Notes under the pieces: model-generated
What the model was told of the DNA's origin: nothing
The model's input: the letters and a program-made list of their open reading frames with translations, nothing else
The model's database searches: none
NCBI GenBank assembly: GCA_900539375.1
Contig: UQBY01000022.1
Location: 1 to 58,199 of the forward strand
Source of the DNA: an uncultured Clostridium sp.
Lineage (GTDB): Bacteria > Bacillota > Clostridia > Clostridiales > Clostridiaceae
DNA length: 58,199 bases
Direction of reading: 5' to 3'
Translations under genes and position numbers: made by a program
Shown here: one piece after another, positions 34,293-43,836 of the stretch
How positions within the stretch are numbered: position 1 is the stretch's first letter
How the letters are laid out: every line of letters starts with the position of its first letter

Positions 34293-35178
34293 ATATCTGG
34301 TAACGATTTTTACTCCTACCTATAATAGGGCTAGACTTTTAAAAAGACTATATGAAAGTTTAAAAGAGCAAAGTGATAAAGATTTTGAATGGATTATAGT
34401 AGATGATGGCTCAAAAGATAATACAAAGGAAGTAGTTCAAGGCTTTATAAAAGAAAAAATTATTCCTATAAAATATTTAAAAAAAGAAAATGAAGGAAAA
34501 CATATTGCAATAAATGTTGGATGTGATATGGCAGAAGGAGAGTTATTTTTCATTGTAGACTCAGATGATTATATTCCTAAGGAAGCCATAGAAGAAGTGA
34601 AAAGAGATTGGAAAAAATATAGAAACAATACAGGTATAGCAGGACTTGTATACCTTAAAGCATGGAAAAATGGTAATCTTATGGGAAGAAAATTTGAAAA
34701 GGATGAATTTATATCTAATCATGTAAAAGAATATAATAAAGGTGGCGTATGGGGAGAAAAACTAAAAATTTTAAGGACAGAAATATTTAGAAAAAATAAG
34801 TTTCCTAAATATGAAAATGAAAAATATGTAGGAGAACATGTTTTATGGATACAAGTATCAAGAAAATATGATTTAGTATATATAAATAAGGTTCTTTATA
34901 TAGCAGAGTATTTAGAAGATGGTCTTACAATGGCAGGAAGGAAACTTAGAATAGAAAACCCATTAGGAGGAATAAAAGGAGCTCAAGTTCTTATGCAAAA
35001 GGATATGTGTCTAAAGCTAAGAATAAAAAACAATCTACTTTATTCTGCTTATTCATTTTTTGCAGAAAAAAGTATTAAAGAAATCTATAAGGGGGCAGTA
35101 GAAAAATCCTTATTGACTCTTGAACTGCCCTTTGGATATGTACTTTATAGATATTGGAAGAAAAAAATTGAAAAATAG
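34282..35178 (+). CDS. Glycosyltransferase family 2
   Basis: A 298-residue GT-A protein: VTIFTPTYNRARLLKRLYESLKEQSDKDFEWIIVDDGSKDNT, then ENEGKHIAINVGCDMAEGELFFIVDSDDYI with the DxD-type site, and YVGEHVLWIQVSRKYD on the acceptor side. The ATG lies inside the preceding gene with GGAGGAAA upstream, indicating coupling. It is the last plus-strand gene before a minus-strand glycosyltransferase. Donor and acceptor are unknown. Confidence 0.9.
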   Translation: MNYKYLVTIFTPTYNRARLLKRLYESLKEQSDKDFEWIIVDDGSKDNTKEVVQGFIKEKIIPIKYLKKENEGKHIAINVGCDMAEGELFFIVDSDDYIPKEAIEEVKRDWKKYRNNTGIAGLVYLKAWKNGNLMGRKFEKDEFISNHVKEYNKGGVWGEKLKILRTEIFRKNKFPKYENEKYVGEHVLWIQVSRKYDLVYINKVLYIAEYLEDGLTMAGRKLRIENPLGGIKGAQVLMQKDMCLKLRIKNNLLYSAYSFFAEKSIKEIYKGAVEKSLLTLELPFGYVLYRYWKKKIEK

Positions 35179-35243
35179 ATTAAGAATATGATTTATAATT
35201 CTAAAATGTTAATATATAATAAAATTTATTTTTAGAAAAAAGC

Positions 35244-36092
35244 TTAAAACATAAGTTTAAGAAGTTGAATATAAGAATAAATGGTATTTTTATAATAAAA
35301 TCTTCTTTTCCTAAAAGCATCATTATTAAGTATTAAGTTTGTTGAACAGCCATCTTTATGAAAAATTTTTATTTTAGGGTCAAATATTGTTTTCATATTT
35401 TCCTTAATACATTGATAAAATAATATTTCTTCTTCGCAATACATAAAAGTTTTTGAAAATAAGCCATCCTTCTTTTTAATGTATAAAGGAGAAAAAATTA
35501 AGCAACAACCATTTAAATTTATATTTTCAGAAAAAACTATATTTGTATTAATTTTTTTATTATTAAATTTGCTATTTTTATTAGATTTTAGCTTTTCATA
35601 AAGAAAAGGAATATATGTTAATAAAAGAAGAAAACTATTTTTTAATATAAGTTTAATTGTACTGAATTTTGTAGGTATAGTTACCCCATGAGGATTTTGC
35701 TCAGAATTATCAACTGTACAGGTTATGCTCGGACCAAGAACAAAGTAATTATGCTGCTTATAATCATTTATACATATATCAATAAAATCTTTTTGGTAAA
35801 TTAAAGTATCATTATTTAATAAACATATAAAATCAGAATGAAGATTATTTTTTGCAAATAGAAAACCAACATTATTTCCTTTAGCAAAACCTAAATTATT
35901 ATTTGTTTCTAAATAATATATCTGTTTATAATTTTTATATTTATCTTTAATTTTAGAAAAAGTAGAATCATTAGAGTGATTATCAACAACTACAATATTA
36001 TTTTTATAAGTAATGTTAGATAATATTGAATCTATACATTCTACTGTGTCAGAAAAATTTTTATAAGTAAGTATAACAAAAGTAAAAATCAT
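35244..36092 (-). CDS. Glycosyltransferase family 2, opposite strand
   Basis: A 282-residue GT-A protein related to rhamnosyltransferase-type GT2 enzymes: FTFVILTYKNFSDTVECIDSIL, VVVDNHSNDSTF, ETNNNLGFAKGNNVGFLFA and FICLLNNDTLIYQKDFI (the NND version of the metal site); a C-terminal part with CEEEILFYQCIKENMK. AAAGGAG precedes the ATG. It is the only minus-strand gene within the long plus-strand glycan region, pointing to insertion or inversion at a cassette boundary. Its expression must be independent of the flanking genes. Confidence 0.9.
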   Translation of the reverse strand: MIFTFVILTYKNFSDTVECIDSILSNITYKNNIVVVDNHSNDSTFSKIKDKYKNYKQIYYLETNNNLGFAKGNNVGFLFAKNNLHSDFICLLNNDTLIYQKDFIDICINDYKQHNYFVLGPSITCTVDNSEQNPHGVTIPTKFSTIKLILKNSFLLLLTYIPFLYEKLKSNKNSKFNNKKINTNIVFSENINLNGCCLIFSPLYIKKKDGLFSKTFMYCEEEILFYQCIKENMKTIFDPKIKIFHKDGCSTNLILNNDAFRKRRFYYKNTIYSYIQLLKLMF

Positions 36093-36180
36093 TTAAAAAC
36101 TCCTTTAAAAAATAATTATATAATAATAATAACATATATGATAAAAATTTATATAAAAATTTATGAAAGAAGGGAAATGG

Positions 36181-36975
36181 GTGGAATTAGTAAGTGTAGT
36201 AATTCCTTGTTATAATCAAGGAAAATATATAGAAGAATGTATAGAAAGTGTAAAAAATCAAACATATAAAAATATTGAAATTGTGATAGTAAATGACGGT
36301 TCTACGGATAACGAAACGAATTTTACTTTAAAGAAAATACAACAAAAAAACACGTGTAAAATAATAAATATAAAAAATGGAGGACTTGCTAATGCAAGAA
36401 ATATTGGAATAAAAAATAGTAGTGGAAGATACATCCTTCCACTTGATTCTGATGATAAAATAGGAGAAAATTATGTTGAAAAGTGTGTTGATGCTTTGGA
36501 AAAAGGTAAGGGAGATATAATTTATTGTTTATGTAGAAGATTTGGAGAAACTAATAAATTATTGTATCTAAAAGAGTTCTCAATAAAAACAATACTTCAG
36601 ACTAATGTGGTTTTTTGTTCTGCTATGTTTAAAAGAGAGGATTATAATAAAACTAATGGTTATAATTCAAATATGGTATATGGTTTTGAAGATTGGGATT
36701 TTTGGCTTAGTATGATAGAAAATAATAAAACATTTTATAGAATAAATAAAGTAATGTTTTTCTATAGAATAAAAGCAAATTCTATGTATAGCAATTTACA
36801 AAGGAAAAAAGAAAACTATAATAAATCTGTTTTACAAATACAACAAAATCATCTTGAATTGTATTCAAAATATAAAGATATTTTAAATAAGGAAAGTAAA
36901 GGATTAGGTTTAATAAAAAGAAAGGTAGAAACTATATTTGAAATTGGTAAAATGATTTTATTAGCATATATTTAA
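36181..36975 (+). CDS. Glycosyltransferase family 2
   Basis: A 264-residue GT-A protein: LVSVVIPCYNQGKYIEECIESVKNQTYKNIEIVIVNDGSTDN, then GLANARNIGIKNSSGRYILPLDSDDKI with the DSDD site and FEDWDFWLSMIE. The GTG at 36181 is preferred as start because AGAAGGGA lies about five bases upstream; the in-frame ATG at 36163 has no ribosome binding site and adds only MKEGKW. It opens the second glycosyltransferase cassette (36.2-45 kb). Confidence 0.88.
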   Translation: MELVSVVIPCYNQGKYIEECIESVKNQTYKNIEIVIVNDGSTDNETNFTLKKIQQKNTCKIINIKNGGLANARNIGIKNSSGRYILPLDSDDKIGENYVEKCVDALEKGKGDIIYCLCRRFGETNKLLYLKEFSIKTILQTNVVFCSAMFKREDYNKTNGYNSNMVYGFEDWDFWLSMIENNKTFYRINKVMFFYRIKANSMYSNLQRKKENYNKSVLQIQQNHLELYSKYKDILNKESKGLGLIKRKVETIFEIGKMILLAYI

Positions 36976-36992
36976 TTGATTTAGGAGAAAAA

Positions 36993-38006
36993 ATGTATAA
37001 AATAAGTTTTATAGTTATAGTTTATAACTTAAAAGAATATATAAAAAGATGTATAGAAAGTATACAAAATCAGACATTAAAAGATATAGAAATAATAATA
37101 GTTGATAATGGCTCAAGTGATGGAACAGATAAAATAATAAAAGAAATTGCAAGTACTGATACTCGAGTAAAGATAGAAAGTTTTGAAGAAAATAGAAGTC
37201 AAAATGAAGCAAGAAAAAAAGGATATTTAAGTTCTACAGGAGAATTTATTGCATTTATAGATGGAGACGATTATATAGATAATTACTTTGCAGAAAAATT
37301 ATTTTCTATTGCAAAATATGAGCACTATGATATTGTTTGTTGTAATTATTATATGGCATATAATAATGAAAGCAAAAATTATGTGCATTCTGATAATATA
37401 TATGAAGATATAAATGAATATAAATTTTTAGAATTACTTTTAGAACAAAAAATTACACATAGTTTATGTAATAAATTGTTTAAAAGAAAAATTATAGAAG
37501 AGACAATAAATGAGACAATAAATCAGAACATATGCAAAGCAAAAGTGGGTGAAGATTTAGCTTATAATATTTTAATAGCGCTTTCAAAGCCTAAAGTAAA
37601 AATGATAAAAGAAGCTTATTACTACTATTATCAAAGAAATAATAGTATTATGAGAAAAGTAAACATTAATATACTTGACATAGATGTATCATTAAAATAT
37701 ATAGAAAATATTTTAAAAAAAGAAGGTCTTTATGAAAAGTATAGAATAGATATAGAATATTTATGGTTTACTTTATGTTATCTTTCAAAAATTATATTTT
37801 TTCAGTTAAAACCAAATATTAAATATCAAAAAAAATTTTATATTAAATGGAAAGCTAAAAAAATAGATATTACTAAAAATAACTTATGTATGGAATATAT
37901 GAATAAATTTAATAAAAATGCAAAGTTTATAAAGAAGATGTTTGATATAAACTTTTATTTAGGAATGTGCATTTTAAATATAAGATATATATTGAAGAAG
38001 GTTTAA
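36993..38006 (+). CDS. Glycosyltransferase family 2
   Basis: A 337-residue protein: ISFIVIVYNLKEYIKRCIESIQNQTLKDIEIIIVDNGSSDGT, NRSQNEARKKGYLSSTGEFIAFIDGDDYI with a DGDD metal site, and KVGEDLAYNILIALS as the acceptor-side motif. A C-terminal tail of about 120 Lys/Ile-rich residues follows the catalytic domain. TAGGAG precedes the ATG, and it is co-directional with close neighbours (17 bp and 4 bp gaps), consistent with one operon. Confidence 0.9.
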   Translation: MYKISFIVIVYNLKEYIKRCIESIQNQTLKDIEIIIVDNGSSDGTDKIIKEIASTDTRVKIESFEENRSQNEARKKGYLSSTGEFIAFIDGDDYIDNYFAEKLFSIAKYEHYDIVCCNYYMAYNNESKNYVHSDNIYEDINEYKFLELLLEQKITHSLCNKLFKRKIIEETINETINQNICKAKVGEDLAYNILIALSKPKVKMIKEAYYYYYQRNNSIMRKVNINILDIDVSLKYIENILKKEGLYEKYRIDIEYLWFTLCYLSKIIFFQLKPNIKYQKKFYIKWKAKKIDITKNNLCMEYMNKFNKNAKFIKKMFDINFYLGMCILNIRYILKKV

Positions 38007-38010
38007 TAAA

Positions 38011-39006
38011 ATGGAAGAATTAATAAGTGTAATTGTACCAATTTATAATGTAGAAAAATATTTAAATAAATGTATAGAAAGTATAATAAATCAAAGTTAT
38101 TCTAATTTAGAAATAATATTGGTAGATGATGGTTCAAAAGATAGCTCAGGTATAATGTGTGATAATTATATATTAAAGGATAAAAGAATAAAAGTTATTC
38201 ATAAAGAAAATGGAGGACTATCTGATGCAAGAAATGTAGGAATAGAGAAAGCAAAGGGTGAATATATAGTATTTATTGATAGTGATGATTGGATAGATGA
38301 AAAAATGATTGAAATACTGTATAATATTATAAAAAAAAATAATTCAGATATTTCAATTTGTGATTACTTTTTAGCTTATAATGAAGAAATACAGACTCAA
38401 AAAGAAGATATTGAAATTATTAATTTATCTAATATTGAAGCTTTGAAAACAATATATGACAAAGATTTAGGAGTGTGTATGATAGTTGCATGGAACAAAC
38501 TCTATAAAAGAAATTTGTTTAAAGATGATATAAGATACCCTTATGGAAAAATTCATGAAGATGAATTTACTACTTATAAATTATTGTATAAAGCAGAAAA
38601 AATATCATATACAAAACAAAAAATGTATTACTACAGGCAAAGAGAAAATAGTATAACATCATCATTTAATAAAAAGAGATTAGATTGTTTAGAAGCATTT
38701 GATGAAAGAGTAAAATATATGAAATATATAGTTAAGAATGAATCTTTATATAAAAAAACACTTAAAGAATACTATGAACTTATAATAGTAATGTATTTTA
38801 AATATGAAAAGTTTTATAGTAATGACAAAAGAACATTAAAAACATTAAAAAAGAAAGCTTTAAAAATATTTAAGGAGAATAAAAATTCATTTCAATGGAC
38901 AATAAAGCAAAAGATAATATTTGGAAGCTTTGTTATTAATCCTAAAATATTTAGAATTATAGAGAAAATAAGTGAGAAAAAGAGAAGGCTAAAAGATGAA
39001 TTATAA
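38011..39006 (+). CDS. Glycosyltransferase family 2
   Basis: A 331-residue protein closely related in layout to its upstream neighbour: ISVIVPIYNVEKYLNKCIESIINQSYSNLEIILVDDGSKDSSG, GLSDARNVGIEKAKGEYIVFIDSDDWID and IHEDEFTTYKLLYKAEKI. This EpsJ/WcaA-like group transfers hexoses in exopolysaccharide synthesis. It begins 4 bp after the previous stop. Sugar specificity is not known. Confidence 0.9.
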   Translation: MEELISVIVPIYNVEKYLNKCIESIINQSYSNLEIILVDDGSKDSSGIMCDNYILKDKRIKVIHKENGGLSDARNVGIEKAKGEYIVFIDSDDWIDEKMIEILYNIIKKNNSDISICDYFLAYNEEIQTQKEDIEIINLSNIEALKTIYDKDLGVCMIVAWNKLYKRNLFKDDIRYPYGKIHEDEFTTYKLLYKAEKISYTKQKMYYYRQRENSITSSFNKKRLDCLEAFDERVKYMKYIVKNESLYKKTLKEYYELIIVMYFKYEKFYSNDKRTLKTLKKKALKIFKENKNSFQWTIKQKIIFGSFVINPKIFRIIEKISEKKRRLKDEL

Positions 39007-39036
39007 AAAATGTTTGCAAAGGAATGACAAAATATA

Positions 39037-40236
39037 ATGAAAAAAATTTGTTTTATATCCCCAGGAATATTACCAGTTCCAAATACTTTAGGAGGAGCAA
39101 TAGAAACATTGTTAACTAATATTATTACTGAAAATGAATATTATAATAAAGCAAATATAACAATAATATCTTCATATGAAAATGGTGCATATAAAATAAG
39201 TAAAAGTTATAAAAATACTTCAATTAAATATATAAAAAGTTCAAAACTTGAAATAAAATTATATAATTTATTGTATAGGCTTATAAGAAAAGTATTTAAA
39301 AAAAAGCTAAATTTCTCCTCTTTATATTATTTGAAATCATATAGAATTTTAAAAAAATACAATTATGATTACATTGTTGTTGAAGGTGGAGATTACTTAG
39401 AGTTAAAAAAAATAGTGGACTATTTTGGAAAAAAGAATATTTATCTTCATATACATCATCAATTAATTCCAAATATTGAGTTAGATGCAATATTTGATAA
39501 TATTATTGGAACAAGTAACTTTGTTAATAAAGAATGGGAAAGAAACTCTTCAAATAAAAATTTACATAAATATGTAGTATATAATTGTGTTAATGAAAAT
39601 TACTTTAATAAAAAAATATCTAATAATGAAAGAAGAACTATTAGAGAAAAGTTAGGATTTGAAAAGGATGATTTTATTGTTATTTATTGTGGAAGGATAA
39701 TAAAAGAAAAAGGGGTAAAAGAATTAGTACAAGCAGTTAATTTAATAGAAAATAAAAAAATAAAATTATTAATAGTTGGAAGTATTAATTTTGCACTTGA
39801 ATGTACAGATGAATATTTAAGAAGCATTGAATCTTTTGTAAAAAAATCTGATAATAAAATAAAATTTACTGGATATATAGCAAATGAAGAAGTTTTTAAA
39901 TACTATCAAACAGCAGATGTACAAGTGATACCATCTATATGTGAAGAAGCAGCAGGTCTTGTTTCAATTGAAGGAATGCTCTCAGGTCTTCCATTGATAG
40001 TTACAAAGTCTGGAGGGCTAAATGAATATGTTTCAGATGAGTGTTCAATTAAAATATCTAAGGAAAAAAATTTAGTAGTTCATATTAAAGAAGCAATTGA
40101 AAAATTATATAATGATAAAAATATGTATAATAATATGAAACTAGCGGGACTCAAAAGAAGTAATTATTTTAAAATGAATAAATATTATGAAGATATATTA
40201 AATATATTTTTAGGAGAAGAGGATGAAAAAAAATAA
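39037..40236 (+). CDS. Glycosyltransferase family 4
   Basis: A 399-residue GT-B protein: ICFISPGILPVPNTLGGAIETLLTNII at the N-terminus (glycine loop and sugar-binding Glu), LHIHHQ, IVYCGRIIKEKGVKELVQAVNLI and the C-terminal CEEAAGLVSIEGMLSGLPLIVT (EX7E-type, with EE at the first position). Its end overlaps the flippase gene by 14 bp. It is probably a hexosyltransferase of the second cassette. Confidence 0.9.
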   Translation: MKKICFISPGILPVPNTLGGAIETLLTNIITENEYYNKANITIISSYENGAYKISKSYKNTSIKYIKSSKLEIKLYNLLYRLIRKVFKKKLNFSSLYYLKSYRILKKYNYDYIVVEGGDYLELKKIVDYFGKKNIYLHIHHQLIPNIELDAIFDNIIGTSNFVNKEWERNSSNKNLHKYVVYNCVNENYFNKKISNNERRTIREKLGFEKDDFIVIYCGRIIKEKGVKELVQAVNLIENKKIKLLIVGSINFALECTDEYLRSIESFVKKSDNKIKFTGYIANEEVFKYYQTADVQVIPSICEEAAGLVSIEGMLSGLPLIVTKSGGLNEYVSDECSIKISKEKNLVVHIKEAIEKLYNDKNMYNNMKLAGLKRSNYFKMNKYYEDILNIFLGEEDEKK

Positions 40237-41758
40237 GCAGTTATTAGTAAACATGATAGCTAGCCTTGCTACGTTGGCTATAAATTTAATAATTGGGTTT
40301 TGTTTTACACCAATTGTAGTAAATAAAGCTGGAGGAGAAGCATATGGATTTGTAAGTTTATCAAATTCTATGATTAATTATATAACAATTTTCACAATAG
40401 CACTTAATTCAGTAGCAGGAAGATTTATTACAATAAAAATTCATCAAAATAAAATAAAAGAGGCCAATGAGTATTTTACATCAGTCTTAGTTGCTAATAT
40501 TATAATTTCATTAATATTAATTACTTTTGGAGTACCAATAATAATGTTTTTAGATAAAATTATTAATATACCAGTTTATTTGGTAAAAAGTACAAAAATT
40601 TTGTTTTTTTTAGTACTATTTAATTTTATAATAAGCATATTAGGTACAGTTTTTACAGTGGCAACCTTTATAACTAATAAATTATATTTGAGTAATATAA
40701 TTAATGTTATATGTTCTTTAGTTAGAATAGCTATATTATATCTTTCATTTAAATATATATCTACGAATATAATATTTTTTGGAGTTTCTTCATTTGTATC
40801 TTCAATTGTAGCAATTATTTTTAATATTTATCTTACTTTGAAGCTCATACCAAATATAAAAATTAATAAGAAATTCTTTAATGTAAAGAAAATAGTAGAA
40901 CTTGTTAGTTCTGGAATTTGGAATTCAATCACAAAAATAGCTCAGGTATTGTCAGATGGATTAGATTTATTAGTAACAAATCTATGGGTAAGTACCTATG
41001 CAATGGGACAACTTTCATTAGCAAAAATTGTTTCAAGCTATATGTCAATGTTAATTTCTAATATAATATCATTATTTTCTCCACAGCTTACAAAATATTA
41101 TGCTAAGGGAGATATAAATAGTTTAGTTAAGGAATTAAAATTAAGTATGAAAATATCATCATTTTTTTCTAATATTCCATTTTGTTTCGTTATGGTTTAT
41201 AGTGGGATATTTTTTGAATTATGGGTTCCCTCACAAAATTCTCATGTTTTGCATGTATTAACTATACTTAGTGTACAAGCGGTTATAGTTTCAGGCGCAA
41301 TAACAGCACTTAATAATGTCTTTGTTATAACAAATAATTTAAAGGTAAATTCAATATTTTGGATAATAATAAGTTTTATTGATGTTGGTCTAGTTGCATT
41401 TCTTCTTAAATTTACTAATTTAGGAGTATATGCAGTAGCAGGAGTAAGTACATTTGTAGGGATAATAGCTAATCTCATATTTGTGCCATTATATGCTTGT
41501 CATTGTTTAAAAGTAAAATGGAATACATTCTATGGACAAATTTTGAGATATACAACAACAACAATATTAATTCTGTTTATAGTATATATTTTTAATAAAA
41601 TAACAAATTTCCCAGTAAAATGGATATGGCTATTTGTTGATGGAATTATATCTTGTATAATTGGCATTACGATTAATTATTTTATATTATTAGATAGTAA
41701 TGAAAGATTATATTTATTTAATATTATAAAAAGAAAGTTTTTTAGGAGGAAAATATAA
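40223..41758 (+). CDS. Polysaccharide flippase (Wzx-type)
   Basis: A 511-residue protein with about 14 hydrophobic segments and the Wzx layout: MIASLATLAINLIIGFCFTPIVVNKAGGEAYGFVSLSNSM at the start, SGIWNSITKIAQVLSDGLDLLVTNLWV in the middle. It would move lipid-linked repeat units to the outer face of the membrane. The ATG lies inside the preceding glycosyltransferase gene with GGAGAAGAGG upstream. It is distinct from the flippase at 3218-4774. Confidence 0.9.
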   Translation: MKKNKQLLVNMIASLATLAINLIIGFCFTPIVVNKAGGEAYGFVSLSNSMINYITIFTIALNSVAGRFITIKIHQNKIKEANEYFTSVLVANIIISLILITFGVPIIMFLDKIINIPVYLVKSTKILFFLVLFNFIISILGTVFTVATFITNKLYLSNIINVICSLVRIAILYLSFKYISTNIIFFGVSSFVSSIVAIIFNIYLTLKLIPNIKINKKFFNVKKIVELVSSGIWNSITKIAQVLSDGLDLLVTNLWVSTYAMGQLSLAKIVSSYMSMLISNIISLFSPQLTKYYAKGDINSLVKELKLSMKISSFFSNIPFCFVMVYSGIFFELWVPSQNSHVLHVLTILSVQAVIVSGAITALNNVFVITNNLKVNSIFWIIISFIDVGLVAFLLKFTNLGVYAVAGVSTFVGIIANLIFVPLYACHCLKVKWNTFYGQILRYTTTTILILFIVYIFNKITNFPVKWIWLFVDGIISCIIGITINYFILLDSNERLYLFNIIKRKFFRRKI

Positions 41759-41759
41759 A

Positions 41760-42686
41760 TTGAAGATTACACTTATAAGTGCCTTTTTTGATATTGGAAG
41801 AGCAAATTTTACTAATACAGAGTATACTCGTACAAATGAAAAATATTTTGAATATTTTAAATTTTGGGCAAGAATGAAAAATGATTTAGTTGTTTATACA
41901 GATTCTAATAGCTCAAAATATGTAAGAGATATAAGAAATAGTTTTGGGTTAAAAGACAAAACAACAATTATTGAAATTAACAATATATATTCTATACTAC
42001 CAAACATCTATGAGAAAATGTGTAAAGTATCTCAAAGTGAAGAATTCAAAATGTTTAGATATTATGAAAATGCTATGTCTAATAGAGCATCTTATGATTA
42101 TGTGATGCTTTTAAAGTATTGGTGTATGAATGATTCTGTGGAAAGAGGATTAGCTGATGATATGTTAGCATGGATGGATTTTGGATTTAATCATGGGGGA
42201 AAGTGTTATACTAATGCAGAAGATTTTAATTTTGAGTGGAATTACAATTTTAATAGAAAAATTCAATTATTCTCTTTAAAACCAGTAGATAATATATCAC
42301 CAATTATGACACTACAATATTTATCAGATTCTATAATGGGCTCTCCAGTAATAGTTCCAAAGGAAAAGTGTAAAGACTTGTGGAATGAAGTATTAAGTGC
42401 AATGGAAGCCTTATTGAAACTAGAATGTATAGATGATGACCAACAATTATTATTGATGACATATAAATATAATCCTGAACTATTTGAATTACATATAAGT
42501 GACTGGTTTATGCCATTAAAAGAATATGGAGGAGAGCACTTAACAATAAAAGAAAAAGAGCATGTGGTAGAAAGAAAATATAGTATTTATAAAAAAATAT
42601 TTAATAAATTAAAAGCAAGATTTACAAAAAGTTCTAATAAAATTTTTTCAGAAAGAATTTATAAAATATCACAAAGGTATCATTAA
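41760..42686 (+). CDS. HtrL/WlaTC-type glycosyltransferase-like protein
   Basis: A 308-residue protein of the HtrL/YibB/WlaTC family: ITLISAFFDIGRANF at the N-terminus, RMKNDLVVYTDSNSSKYV, YYENAMSNRASYDYVMLLKYW, then DDMLAWMDFGFNHGGK with a DxG/WxDFG site and SPVIVPKEKC. Family members occur in capsule and lipo-oligosaccharide loci and are thought to be glycosyltransferases. It starts with TTG one base after the flippase stop, with AGGAGGA upstream. Its position in the cassette fits addition of a terminal or side sugar. Confidence 0.85.
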   Translation: MKITLISAFFDIGRANFTNTEYTRTNEKYFEYFKFWARMKNDLVVYTDSNSSKYVRDIRNSFGLKDKTTIIEINNIYSILPNIYEKMCKVSQSEEFKMFRYYENAMSNRASYDYVMLLKYWCMNDSVERGLADDMLAWMDFGFNHGGKCYTNAEDFNFEWNYNFNRKIQLFSLKPVDNISPIMTLQYLSDSIMGSPVIVPKEKCKDLWNEVLSAMEALLKLECIDDDQQLLLMTYKYNPELFELHISDWFMPLKEYGGEHLTIKEKEHVVERKYSIYKKIFNKLKARFTKSSNKIFSERIYKISQRYH

Positions 42687-42701
42687 AGTGGGGTAAAAGT
42701 A

Positions 42702-43814
42702 ATGAAAATAGGAATTTTAACATTTCATAATGCACATAATTATGGGGCAGTATTACAAGCATATGCATTAAAAACTTTAATTAAAGATATGGGATATGAT
42801 GTAAAAATAATTAATTATAGAAATGAAGCTTTAAAGAAAGTATATTCTCCAAAGCTAAAGATGAATATAGCAAAAAGAGATTTGATATTTCCTACAAGAT
42901 GGAAAAATTTAATTAAACAAAAAATGCAGAATAAATTTGCACAAGACGAATGGAGTAAGCAATATTTAGCTTTTAGCAAATTTATAAACAATATTTTATT
43001 AGATGGAGATACCTTAGAAGTTACCCAAACGGATCTAGAGAAAGAAACTTTTGATTATTTAATATGTGGAAGTGACCAAATATGGAATACATGGATTACT
43101 AATGGATTAGATAAGATATATTTTTTAGATTTTAAAACAAATGCAAAAAAAATTTCTTATGCTGCTAGTATGCCATGTGAACTAGTGAATAAAGATAAAA
43201 GTGAAACTAAATATTTAAAAGATAATATTTCTAAGTTTGATTATGTATCTGTACGTGAAGAAGAGTTAGCTAAAAAACTATCAAAGATATGCAAACGAAG
43301 TATAGAGGTAACTTTAGACCCATCATTGTTACTTGATTCTGAAGATTATGAGAAAATAGAATTAAAAACTGTATTTAATAAAAAATATATTTTTGTTTAT
43401 TTAGTTAGTGAAGACGATAAGGTTTTAGAGATTTCTGATAAAATAGGAAAAAAAATGAACTTGGAAGTAATAGAACTTCATTATTATCTACAAAAAAGAT
43501 TAAAAGGTCATAATCAAATTGCAGATATTGGGCCTTCAGAATTTTTAACATATATAAAAAATTCTGAATTTGTGTTAACAAATTCATTTCATGGAACTGT
43601 TTTTTCAATATTATATAAAAAAAATTTCTATAGTATATATAGTAGAGATTCAAGAAAGGATAATTTATTAAAGATGCTAAACTTAAATTCAAGGCATATA
43701 TATTCACTAGAAAACATTAACTTAAGTGATGATATTGATTATAATAAAGTATATATTGAACTTAATAAATGTAGAAAAAACTCAATTGATTTTTTGAAAA
43801 AATCACTAAAATAA
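42702..43814 (+). CDS. Polysaccharide pyruvyl transferase family protein (second copy)
   Basis: A 370-residue relative of the protein at 19323-20444: GILTFHNAHNYGAVLQAYALKTLI, LICGSDQIWNTWI, KKISYAASMPCELV, YVSVREEELAKKL, VTLDPSLLL and FVLTNSFHGTVFSILYKK. It lies 22 bp upstream of the F420-beta-like gene, the usual pairing in such loci. The two copies in the window are clearly diverged, so they probably act on different sugars or glycans. Confidence 0.9.
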   Translation: MKIGILTFHNAHNYGAVLQAYALKTLIKDMGYDVKIINYRNEALKKVYSPKLKMNIAKRDLIFPTRWKNLIKQKMQNKFAQDEWSKQYLAFSKFINNILLDGDTLEVTQTDLEKETFDYLICGSDQIWNTWITNGLDKIYFLDFKTNAKKISYAASMPCELVNKDKSETKYLKDNISKFDYVSVREEELAKKLSKICKRSIEVTLDPSLLLDSEDYEKIELKTVFNKKYIFVYLVSEDDKVLEISDKIGKKMNLEVIELHYYLQKRLKGHNQIADIGPSEFLTYIKNSEFVLTNSFHGTVFSILYKKNFYSIYSRDSRKDNLLKMLNLNSRHIYSLENINLSDDIDYNKVYIELNKCRKNSIDFLKKSLK

Positions 43815-43836
43815 AAATTTTGGGGGGAGATAATTT

